Assembly: GCF_030035675.1 (NCBI RefSeq)
Contig: NC_084482.1
Coordinates: forward strand, 223,182,943 to 223,246,942
Direction of reading: 5' to 3'
Length of the DNA stretch: 64,000 nucleotides
From: Rhineura floridana
Lineage: Eukaryota; Chordata; Lepidosauria; Squamata; Rhineuridae
Part shown: in pieces, positions 49,289 to 60,200 of the stretch
Numbering within the stretch: the first letter of the stretch is position 1
Layout: every line of letters begins with the position of its first letter
Notes under the pieces: model-generated
What the model was told of the DNA's origin: nothing
Seen by the model: the letters and a program-made list of their open reading frames with translations, nothing else
Database searches by the model: none
Program-made: the position numbers and the translations under genes

Positions 49289-50363
49289 ATATCCTCCCTC
49301 AAAAAGCGTTTAGGGCAGTGAAACCGTTAATTTCCTCTTGTGGAGAGCTTTGCTACACTAAATGCTTGAACCACCTTTTAGCTTAAATGGCTAACACAGG
49401 AAGGTTACTTCTGGATTGTTTCACTGTCCTGAATGCTTTTTCCATTAATTCAGGCCAGAAAACTTCATATGAGTGCGAGTATATCTGCATGTATGCTTTT
49501 AATTGGCACTAAAAACAACTAAGGCTCTTTCTAACGAACAATGGGATTCACTGTAGGTGGGGAGTGTACACGCCAAGGAATAAGATAACATTTATGCAAC
49601 AGCGTTTAACTCTGCCCTTGTTTTCCTTTGCACAAAACCTCTGGAACGCATTACCAGTCATACCATCAGGTGGGGGTATGTGTGAGAGTTGGGGTGGAAG
49701 CTATAGCTCTTGGCCTTGCACCTCCTAGATTCCACTTGAACCAAAATAGGGTTAGCCAAGCTATTACACTTCCCCCAGTGAAGGGCATACTCATACAGAT
49801 GTCCTTTCACCCCTCAGTCACTATCTTGCCCCCAGGCTCCAATGCTGACTTCCATTCGGTGTAACTGTGCCATTTGAGTTTGAATCCATATCACAAGGGC
49901 CCTTAAAATGAAGACCAGAATTAAAATATCAAAATCACCACAATGGGATGCACTATAAGAATTAAACCTCCTTTGGCGTCTTCACCCCAACCAAAGAGAG
50001 AATTCCACCATCTGTGTGTCTCTATCTATAAGAACTTATCTATAATGTAAGTGACTGTATAGCAATCATGTGCTATCTGACGTGTAGCTTGTTCTCCCAT
50101 TTGTTTAACTGCTTCTAATTGTTTCTGTAACATAGGATGAGAAAGTAACTTCTGGAGATCAGCTAGGCCATAACCTAATGCAATGGGTTTGAGGTGTTGA
50201 AACAGATCTATTCTCTGGATGGTCCATACAGGGACTTTAAATGAAAAATCACATCCTACTATTTCCTCAATACCACAAAGGATCCATTGATATATCTTAG
50301 CATAGGTTGTATATAACACTTATCAATAACAACATAATCACAAAATGTTCTAAGGCACATGCA

Positions 50364-50495
50364 CCCATGTCCAGAGCTTGGAAAAGTTACTTTTTTGAAC
50401 TACAACTCCCATCAGCCCAATCCATTGGCCATGCTGGCTGGGGCTGATGGGAGTTGTAGTTTTAAAAAGTAACTTTTCCAAGCTCTGCCCATGTC
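50364..50495. mobile_element. Palindromic hAT-type MITE, copy 2, inside the ERV-like element
   Basis: The 8-bp TSD CCCATGTC lies at 50364-50371 and 50488-50495. The element, 50372-50487 (116 bp), is a nearly perfect palindrome: CAGAGCTTGGAAAAGTTACT against AGTAACTTTTCCAAGCTCTG. It inserted after the ERV-like element. Confidence 0.92.
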
Positions 50496-53400
50496 CAGAA
50501 TATACAATAGTTGAACTTGATTCATTTCTTAGCATAAAAGAGCCATAAGATACATTAATCATTTTGAGAGAAAAGCAATCTTGATGGGATTCCAAACTAT
50601 CATCTTCACAAACAAATGCTAGATTCTTATGGTGTTGTCATCCATTCACATTCATTGTTACCCATCTTGCATGCTTAATTATAGCCCACTGGTGCACTTC
50701 CTGGGCATTGCACTATTCCTAACCATTGTTCTGAAATAGCCAAATTCTGTAGACCCCATCACGAGGGATTTAAAAGGCCAAAAACATCCCAAGAGCAAAA
50801 CATTCTTAACACTTAAACTATGTAAGGAAAAACAGCCAATGGTTAAATCGTCACATAAAACACAATGCATAAATGGTTACATTCAACATTACAATTGAAA
50901 TAAAACAAGTATCATGGTCTTGAAACACACTGCAGGTTTGTACAAAGTTCATCTTCAAAAGATCAGATAGTCAGCTTAATCGATCAGTCTGTGCGTTGCT
51001 GATGCTAATCAGAAATTCAAATGATGAGAAAAACAGTTTATTGCAGCAGCTTTCTTTCTGGAAGGAAAAAGTATGGAGACTGTATTTCTCAGAACCCACC
51101 TCTCCCCGTGTGACTTTTAGAAATGCCTTTTCTCCCACTGGCATGGGCAGAGGCAATAACAGCCTTTGGTTAGCTGCTCCTGGAAAAATCTCCAAGTCCC
51201 ACTGGCATGTCGGGGTGGGAATTCATCAGATCCTTTAAAAACAGTCCTTCTGAGGAAAACAAAGCATCAGGGTCCCATGGTTGAGAGGGCATCTGTGTTT
51301 CTTTGCTTTAACTGCTATATTGGCGGAATACAAGAACTGAAAAAGGTTGAATCCAAAAGATTACTACTTCTCACACATAATTTCCCCCTTTTACTAATGA
51401 CAAGGAACATTAGTGGGAAGAGACTGTGCTTTTTTAACTCTAGACTGATTACAATGCTATTCATAAGGTTCATGAAATATAATACAATGCACAATATAAA
51501 TAACCTTGATATCTTTCCCTGAGGACCTTTTTCTTTAGCCTCAGAGATTTACATATCCATTTGGTCATAATTAAAGACAAACCCTATTTCCAACACTCTT
51601 TTATAGTTGATCTGGGTGAAATCTTGTATGGCATCTGTAACATTCTCTCACATTATAAGACCCGATATAGAATCACTCATTATTTGAATGAGGTATGGAA
51701 ACATGTGTATGATTCATGCATTTTCTCACATAGATAGCCAAACACTAAGTTGTAATGTTGTTTTTCCACATCATTAATATTTTTGCACACATCTGTACAT
51801 ACCATACAGCTTGGCCTTCAACATTTGAAAACAGATCTCTACTAAAAGAAAAGGAGGGGTGAAACCCTCATGCACCTTTGTATTTACACTTTTTGCAGCC
51901 TTATATACAGGCCATTAGTAGTGAAAAAGAAACAATTAAGAAAGGTTTCTGACAGACAAACACACAACAGGTTTCCCTAGCCTCTGATCATGTGCAGAGG
52001 TTGCTGGAAAGATACAGAAATACTGGGAAAAACAGGAAAAGGAGCCCCAGAGAGGAAAATTAAGTTTCTCTTTGCAAGATGCAAATCCATCTGTAGAAAA
52101 AGTTCACAGATATAGGAAGGAAGAGAAGCCGGCATTTGTGATAAAAAAAGAACATTTTGTAGCTACTAAACTTAATAATAAGGCCTTTTACAATTTCCCA
52201 AATTCTTCTCGTTGGTCATGACTTGGCTGAAAAGAATTAGCATAGTTAAAACAAAACATGCATATCACACCCTTTAAGCTGGCCCATTAAAGAATACCAT
52301 ATTACTGTACCTCCTGGGTACTGAAGTCCTAGATTTGGGATGCATGCACACAACTAGGACTGGAGGGAGAAAACACATCAAGCGGTTTGTCCTTCCACTG
52401 CTTGACTACAAAAACTTGTACCTTCAATGAGGCCCAAAGAAAATATTTAGTCCTGCATGCATCTTTATCAATATCTCTGTAAGTCTTATCCTTATGTCTG
52501 AATACGCTTTCCTTGTTTCTTACCATAATTCATCCAATGTCTGTAACCACTGGACTTTATTGGCTTCCATTTGTACCCTGTCAGGGAATTTTCACCAGTG
52601 AACACCCTGTTTGCAAATCAATTCCTCTGGGTTCCTTGTTACTCATCTTATCAAGGACTGCATGCAATAACACATTTACATCAGTGCCAAAATTTTGCAC
52701 ACACAAATGACAAAGCAACTCCCTGTTGGAATCAGGGCTTTGCAACTTGTCCATTTGCATACAGATGGTATTAGAAACCAGCTGTTATTTTGGAAGCCCA
52801 ATTATATTAATTTTCAAAGTAAATTCAACATCTGGATAGACTCTTCCTGAAGCTAGAAGCTCTATACTTTGAGTCTTGTTTTGATCCAAAGGCTGTTTGC
52901 CAGCAAGAGATTGTTCCTCTGGAAAAGAATGTTCATTAGCAAAAGACTGTGGTGTACTAGACCCAAGGGAAGCATTCAAATCAGTATTTTTTCCATGGAA
53001 GTGGACACATCTTGTGTGTTTTCAAGCAACTCTGAAGCATTTAAGCCAGGGCCTGCACTTTCAGAAGATGCTTTTGTATGTTCCCCTTTAAGAACATTAA
53101 TAGGACTTTGCTCAAAGACAGGAGCCCTCCTGGTTTCAACTGTTTCTTGTCCCTTTTGTGCCAAAGAAGGTCTTGCATTGTGATCCATGACACTCTGTTC
53201 TAGGAGAGAATCACCTCCTCCTGTAGCTACAAAATTTGTGCTAAAGATCTCTAGTTTTGCAGGCTGGATGATTATTAAAAACCCAAGCCTGGTTTTCTTG
53301 CCAATTTTCCCAGTTCCCAAATGGTGACCCCCAATTTTTCCAAATTGTGCTGCATTACAAAGGAAATGTTGCCAGCCTTTAAAAAGACGTTCTCAAAAGT

Positions 53401-54415
53401 CATACAAAAACACACGTTCTCTTTGTTAAGTTTCTCTTTTCTTCATCCTAAAACAATCCACGAATTTGCCCAAAACATTTCTCACCCATTCTCTTTCACT
53501 GTCTACGTAGCTCAAACCTTCTGTCTACTTTAGCCTAAGGAAGAGGACCATCTCTATACTCCCTGTTCCTCAGCTCTCTTAATCACTTGCTTAAACAAAC
53601 AGAGCAAATTCCTTCACACTAACTTCAAAGATTGCTAAAGGAACAGATTAGGTTCTTTAAGTCTTGTGAAAACAAAGGCAGCAAGCAGAGATGTTTTAAA
53701 CAGCAATAGCCAAGGGGGAACAATTCTCTTATAACATTTCCACAGAAAACCTTTATACAGACACTTCAAGAAACCTTCACACATTCACACATGAGTACTC
53801 ATTTCATACACATCTGTTTAAACAAAATCATTCTCACTTCCCGGGAAAATGCTACACACACGGGAGCCAGACAACTGACTCCATTCCATTCCATTCCAAC
53901 CACATCTTATGCCCAACCATCCTTTTTCTCTTTTTCTCCCAAGCGCATGACCATTTCATACAAACATTTACAACTTTATCCCATGTACCCAGGGTTCTAC
54001 AATGCTTTTTTTCTTCGTGACGCCTGCTCTCAGTTTCCAGGTTTTTCACCTGTTTCCTCAAGAAAAATCTGACTCATCTTGTGTTCAACACTCAGAGTCA
54101 ATTGGGAGTTTCCATATTCCCCAGGATCCCCTGAGCTTTTTAGCAGGCCGTCATCCACACCTCCCTCTCCACATACATTGGCAATGCTTACCAGATTCTA
54201 ACAGGAGAGGAGGAAATCTGCGTCCGGATGAGCGTTGGTTCATCTGAGTCTTTATGGGAGCCCTCAATTACTACTTACGTGGTGCTTGCTCTCCGTCTGC
54301 CCGGCCCTAGGGACAGGTCAAAACGACCTGGAGCGCTCTTACCCTAGCTCTCCGGCGCGGCCCAAGCACCCGCAAGGTTTACCAGAGGACTCCTGCCTGC
54401 TAGGCTCGCCAGAAC

Positions 54416-54812
54416 TGTTACACTAGAAGTAAGGTTCGTTCCCGCTGGTTGAGGCCCAATATCAAACAACGGAGACTCAGAATAGCAACCAAGGCCTAGT
54501 TTATTGTCACTTGCAAGTCGAGAGCTCACAGTAGACTCGTGTCAGTCTGTGAGATCTAAAAGTTACAGTAACACAGCAACACAGATATAGTTTCTTGTTC
54601 ACATGCATTCCAAAGGTGGGGGTTAGTCATGCTCTGTACTGCAGATAAGAAATGAAGCTGCTAGCTTGTTCATTTGTTTGATACTTTTCAGTTTGCTGAG
54701 TCCTGCTGATTCCCTTAATATTGCCAACTTATCAAAGGTCATTGTCATCATTCTACATGTGTTGTCAGCATTTCTATAGGTACAGGAAAACTTCCAATTT
54801 TCTTATATTACA
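54416..54812 (-). repeat. LTR of ERV-like element, right copy
   Basis: 397 bp; in the minus orientation this is the 5' LTR. It starts TGTTACACTAG and ends ATATTACA on the plus strand. Confidence 0.9.
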
Positions 54813-54816
54813 CCAC

Positions 54817-55515
54817 CACACTAAAGGTCCGCTTCCTATGTTGTGCAGAATGGACCTCCTGATAAGATGGTATCTGCAGGAGGCCCTCACCGGCAGGGCA
54901 CAGTGAAGGACTGAGAATATAAGGGGTAAGATGGTCTTTCAGGTATCCTGGTCACACCCTGTATAGGGCTTTGTACACCAAAACTAGAACCTTCAACTTG
55001 GCCCAGTAGCAAATGGGCAGCCAGTGCAATTCTTTCAGCAGCGGGGTGACATGTTGGCCAGACCGTGCCCAGTCTTACCACCGCAGTTTGCACCAGCTGC
55101 AGCTTCTGGACCAACCTCAAGGGCAGCCCCACATAGACTGCATTACAGTAATCTAGCCCAGAGGTTACCAGTGCATGGACAACAGTGGTTAGGCTATTCC
55201 TGTCCAGAAACGGCCACAGCTCTCTTACCAGGAGTGGTTAGTGGCACTCCTAACCACTGAGGTCACCTAGGCCTCTAGTGACAAAGATGGATCCAGGAGC
55301 ACCCCAGACTACAGACCTGCTCTTTCAGAGGGAGTACGACCCCATCCAAAGCAGGCAACTGACCAATTATCTGAACTCCTGAACCACCAACCCATAGCAC
55401 CTCCATCTTGCTAGGATTCAGACTCAGTTTATTGGCCCTCATCCAGCCCACCACCAAGTCCAGGCAGCGGTCCAGGGCTTGCACTACCTCTCCCGATTCA
55501 GATGTTACAGAGAAA
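54817..55515 (-). repeat. L2-like LINE fragment beside V2R-2
   Basis: Minus-strand translation shows in order LDLVVGWMRANKLSLNPSKM, a VGLPLRLVQKLQLVQTAV segment and KVLVLVYKALYRV-like sequence, the usual C-terminal order of L2-group ORF2. Stops and frame changes are frequent. The ERV-like element inserted at its 3'-ward side. From about 55287 on it is shared with the V2R-1 block. Confidence 0.7.
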
Positions 55516-56323
55516 TAGAGCTGGGCATCCTCCGTTTTTAGGAACTGTACCCATTTCTGTTAAACCTTCCCAGATGGCTCCTCTAAATCGCATAATTTGG
55601 AATCCAGTAATCCTATAATCTTGCAACTATTTTGTTCCCAAGAGGCTTCTATCTGCTGTACGTTCTGCTTTTTCGGACACTCTAGAATGGTCACTTTGAT
55701 TCCCAAAATAGCTGGTTTTGGCTGACGCAAATCAGATTCAACACCTCCAGGAAACTAAATGTGTCTCCAGATTTGGTGGGAGGGGGCTTGCAAACTACAA
55801 GTAGAACTGCAGTTCACCTCCCTACTTTGAGGGGCGACATGCAACTTTTTCTATGCCTCCAGCTATGTTCCATCTATACACATTTGAGCAGAGAAGGGTA
55901 AGGTACAGTTGAAAGGAGCAGCAATCATTAAAAGTTGATTCTCCCCCACACACACACACTTAGGCTTTCTAATTGATCAGCTTGATTTCTTACCCACACA
56001 TCACTAGCAGATCCCAGGGTGGATGACAACAGTGTAACAATCAGTTGTTCAAAACTATTAAAACAGATTACAGTCACAGGAATAGGGCAAATTTATGCCA
56101 CAAACCACTTAGAGGTTTTCTACAATCAAGAGATATATAAATATTGTTAATTAGATAAACAAATAAATACAACTGAGAGATTGCCCAATTTATGTGATGA
56201 TTAAAAAAAAGGTTCTGTGCAGATTTTATCCACTCAGTACAAGGAATCAGGAAAGTAGCCAGATATACAGTTTCTCATGTGGAATCATCTCACAAAACTG
56301 GAAATGCTGAGAAGGAATATGTT
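55516..56323. other. 3' flank of V2R-2, no gene seen
   Basis: It aligns base for base with 5471-6263 with scattered substitutions. Confidence 0.6.
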
Positions 56324-57267
56324 TCACATTGCTCTTGATAAATGACACCTCTGAAAAGCTGTTTCATGAGAAACTTTTGTTGTTAAATGTGTCTTTGTAT
56401 TCAGATCAGGCCTCAGGAGAATAATGTAGCACTTGGGAATGAAGATGCAGCCCAGAAGCCCAGCACTGGAGGCCAAGATGGAGAAGACCTGCACGGCTAC
56501 CATGTATTTCCCCTTCGTGCTCAGGTAGGTGGGCACAAAGGAGACCCAAACACTGCAGAAGACCAGCATGCTGAAAGTGATCAGCTTGCCTTCATTGAAG
56601 GCCCCAGGCAGCTTCCTGGCCAGGAAAGCCACCATGAAGCAGATGGCAGCCAGGAAGCCCATGTAGCCAAGAGCAACATAAAACATGGTGACAGACCCTT
56701 CATTGCATTGCAGGGTGATCTCTCCAGGCTGGGAGTGCATGTCAGACTCTGGAAATGGGGGAGAGATACTCAGCCAGATGGTGGAGATGACACCTTGGGC
56801 ACTGGAACAGGAAATAACAATGGAGTTGGCCAGACACTTCCCCAGCCATCTCCTCGCTCTGTTCCCTGGCTTTGTGGCTAGGAAGGCCAGTACTACAGTG
56901 ATGGTTTTTGCCAACACAGAAGAGACAGCAACTGAGAAGATGATGCTGAAGGCTGTTTGTCGGAGAAAACAGGTCACTTTTCTTGGCTGGCCGATGAAGA
57001 GGAAGGAGGACAGAAAGGAAAGCAGGAGGGAGACGAGGAGGATGCAGGAGAGGTCCCGGTTGTTGGCTTTGACTATTGGAGTTTCTTGGAATGCAATGAA
57101 AGTACCTAAAACAAAGCCTGTGGTCAAGGACAAGAACAGGATGAGAGAAGCCAGGAGGATCCCCAAAGAATCTTCATAGGCCAGGAAGGTGATAGTCTTG
57201 GGGATACACTGATCTTTGTCCTTGTTTGGATGCTGATCTACTGGACATTTGGTGCACCACTCTGCAT
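56324..57267 (-). CDS. V2R-2 exon 6: seven-transmembrane domain
   Basis: Same limits and length as V2R-1 exon 6, open to TGA. About 10 substitutions in 314 residues, including AQGVIST for AQVIICT in a helix and GKCLAN for GKSLAN. Confidence 0.95.
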
Positions 57268-60200
57268 CTGCAAAAAGAAGAGTAATATCTGATGTGTATC
57301 TATCTGACCAGCTTCCCATTTACAGAATGAAATGCCAAACCAGTGCTCAGAGGCACATGTTACCCAATTCTTCCAAGCTACACAGGAAGTGGATTGGACT
57401 GTGAAAGACCAATCCAAATTGTGTTTGTATTTCGACAAATTTGTAAGGCAGTACAATATCTCATAGAGGAGGTCAGGCCTCCTGCTCCTCTGGTGCATTC
57501 GCTATAACTGCCCAATTTCCCTGCTTTTTAAAGTTTGATAGAAATAGCTGTGGGCTATAGGTACGTTCTTAAACCTCAAGGTTTTTAGCCTATTAGTGAA
57601 TATATATATATCTGTACATAATATTTTTGTAAGCACGCTACAAAAGGGAGGGAGACCCATGAAGATAAGGAGTGCTGGTGATTCATGAGGGGAGGTGGGA
57701 GGGGAGCACTAGTGACCCATGGGAGGAGGGAAGGGGAGTTCTGGTGACCCATAGGGCTAAAGGAGGGGGAGTGCTGGCAACAGAAGGGGAGGAGGGAGGG
57801 GGAGCACTGGTGATCTGTGGGGAGGTGCACTGGCACATGTAGGTGGGGTTGGTGAGTGAAGCGAGCAGGGGCAGAGCCCCTAGTATATCAAATAAAAATC
57901 AATAAAATCAATAAAATTTTCACATATAACCAACGTGATCAGGAATTGGTATTAATAATATTATAAGATAGAAAAATCCTGGGGGAACAGGTATGTCTTC
58001 AGCTGGTGGTAAAAGCACCCCGTAGTTGGTGTTCACATGATCTTAACAGGAAAAGTATTCCTTATGGTTGGCACCAAAGTTTAGGTTCCCCTTCTTTGCA
58101 CAACTTCATGCAACTGGAAGCAAGGCTTCCTCACCTTTTAAAAATGTATGTGTGTTTTAGTTTTTTAGCAAGAGATGTGTAGATGTAACCAATATATGTG
58201 GTATGGCTTAATTTCTAAATAAATGGTATGGAGCCAATTTTGGCTAAAAATCATACTTGGGCCCTTTCACATGGAAGCTCTTCCCCTGCCCATAGATGTG
58301 CAGATAGTTGTTGATTATTATTTTTAGTGAGGAGACAATGCCATTCTGCACATGTGTAATCACACACTTTCCTAAATAAATGTTGCACAAGTCTAATTGG
58401 GATGAAAACAGAAAGTTTTAAAATGGCAAAACTACAATCAATTTGTGCTTGAAAACATAATCACATGTTGGAGATCATGAAGCCTCTTGCATGAAGTTCA
58501 GCTAACACTTTTATGCATTGGTGCTGTCAGATGCCCAGTTTAGAGGTTTTTCTCCCACTCTGTGTATGCACACAGAAGGAAAATGCAAAGGGGTGTTGAA
58601 GTGAGATGCACTTTGCATGTGAGTTAAAATCACACACCACTGGGCAGTTCTAAATTTTCATTTTAAAAAGCCCTGGATATCTGTGAGAATCTTTGCCCTC
58701 TTCCCCAAGGGTGCCCCTTTCCGCTGGAGTCACCCACCTTCCTGAGTGGAGATGGTCCCTTCCCCACAGGGAACACAGTCATAGCAGCAAAGTGGATTTC
58801 CTTCCTGAACCACCTTGACAAATCCAGGGCGGCAGCTTTCCACACACCTGGAAGAAGGCAGGGTCTAAGTATAAAGACAAGGAGCATCAAGGAGAATGTG
58901 TTAGTGGTAAATTATCCAGGGAAATGAGACACAGCGCTGGGAAGGACCCAAGGGAACCTCTAGGTTCTGGTTCATCTTGAAGCTTGGAACTAAGTTTAAG
59001 CCTCTCATGCTGAAATAACTGTGTTGTCTCTTGAGGTGCATGAAGGATAGCACATTATATGGTAATGGGGGACTGGGCCTTCTCTGTTCTGGCACCCCAG
59101 GTATAGGATTTCATTTGTCTGTCTTCCTCAAAGCCCACCATGGAATTCTAAGGAATACAGACACTGTGGCAGGAGTCCACTGCTATGTAATGCCTTTGAT
59201 GCACAACTGGGTAGCAGAGCTCTCTGTTTGAGGTCGGGAAGAATTGCTGAGTTGGCAGGCATTCAAACACAGCCACACAGAGAGCACGGTATCCTTATCA
59301 GAGCTTAAGGGATGGGAAATAGAATGAAATGAGAGTGATTATTTCTCCCACCTGGTTGAGCCATTTAGGCCACACAATGGCATCCTGGTTGATGGTGAAG
59401 TGTAGGTCTGGGGATCCCTCTCTGTACAGATTCCCAAACTTCACCTTAAGGACAGAGTTATTGGGAAACACCACCCAGTTCACAATGTCCAAGTCGGCTG
59501 CCAGTTCTCCACTGTCATCCAAATACACTCTGTCCATGGAGGAATTGTAAAACTGGGGGCTTCTCAAGAAAGGGTGGAGCTAGGATGGCAGAGAAAAGAG
59601 CAGCATTTAGAACACGTGAAACCACATTGGATAACCACTTCTGCCCGTTTTATGTTTGGATCTCCTCTGACTCAGAGCTGGTTGCAGACTCAAGTACTGT
59701 GTGTCTTTTTAAAATGATTGGAAGGGAACTGGTTCCATTCCTGAATGCCCTCTGTTTAAGTGGTTTGGAAAGATGTATAAATACCTTCAGAAGAATTTGC
59801 AAGCTGGGCTTGGTGTTTCAGGCAGAAAACCAGGACAACAGAGCTTGGAAAAGTTACTTTTTTGAACTACAACTCCCATCAGCCCCAGCCAGCATGGCCA
59901 CTGGATTGGGCTGATGGGCGTTGTAGTTCAAAAAAGTAACTTTTCCAAGCTCTGGGACATTCTCTTCACATAGTGTGTTTTGGGCACCTTTAAAGAGTAG
60001 CAAATTTGAAGCCATGAGCAGTGTAATCCTAAACATGCCTACTCAGAAGTAAGCTCCATTAAGTCTGGAAGAGGAAGGGACATCCATAGTGCAGACAGGG
60101 AGGTGCCAAAGTCACACCTCGATCAGGAGTACGGTTTGGCTCCACTTTCTGCTTCCAGTCCACAAGCATTTCATCACATTGGAATGCATTTCCAAACCAT

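Larger units (their letters stand above)
48875..54816 (-). mobile_element. ERV-like LTR element, minus orientation, fossil
   Basis: Two LTRs (48879-49288 and 54416-54812) enclose about 5.1 kb. A 4-bp TSD, CCAC, lies at 48875-48878 and 54813-54816. Orientation is minus, from the purine-rich tract GAGGGAGGATAT (minus strand) beside the left LTR and a possible primer-binding site starting TGGCGAGCC just inside the right LTR. Inside I see only short frames and cannot name gag, pol or env with confidence, so it looks heavily broken, with many breaks, or is a mostly non-coding derivative. LTR differences of roughly 1-2 percent plus one short indel suggest a fairly recent insertion, perhaps several million years. 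Confidence 0.75.

Noticed and set aside
50372-50487. Perfect hairpin considered as a microRNA gene or terminator
   Set aside because: The same hairpin occurs at three sites with target-site duplications or an empty paralogous site, so it is a MITE.
48879-54812. 400-bp direct repeat read as a simple segmental duplication
   Set aside because: The repeats start TG and end CA, carry a 4-bp CCAC duplication outside, and have a purine-rich tract inside the left copy; they are LTRs.
56387-57179. Two 164-codon plus-strand frames across V2R-2 exon 6
   Set aside because: Antisense shadows of the seven-helix exon; V2R-1 has the same shadows at 6327-6987 but shorter, showing no constraint.
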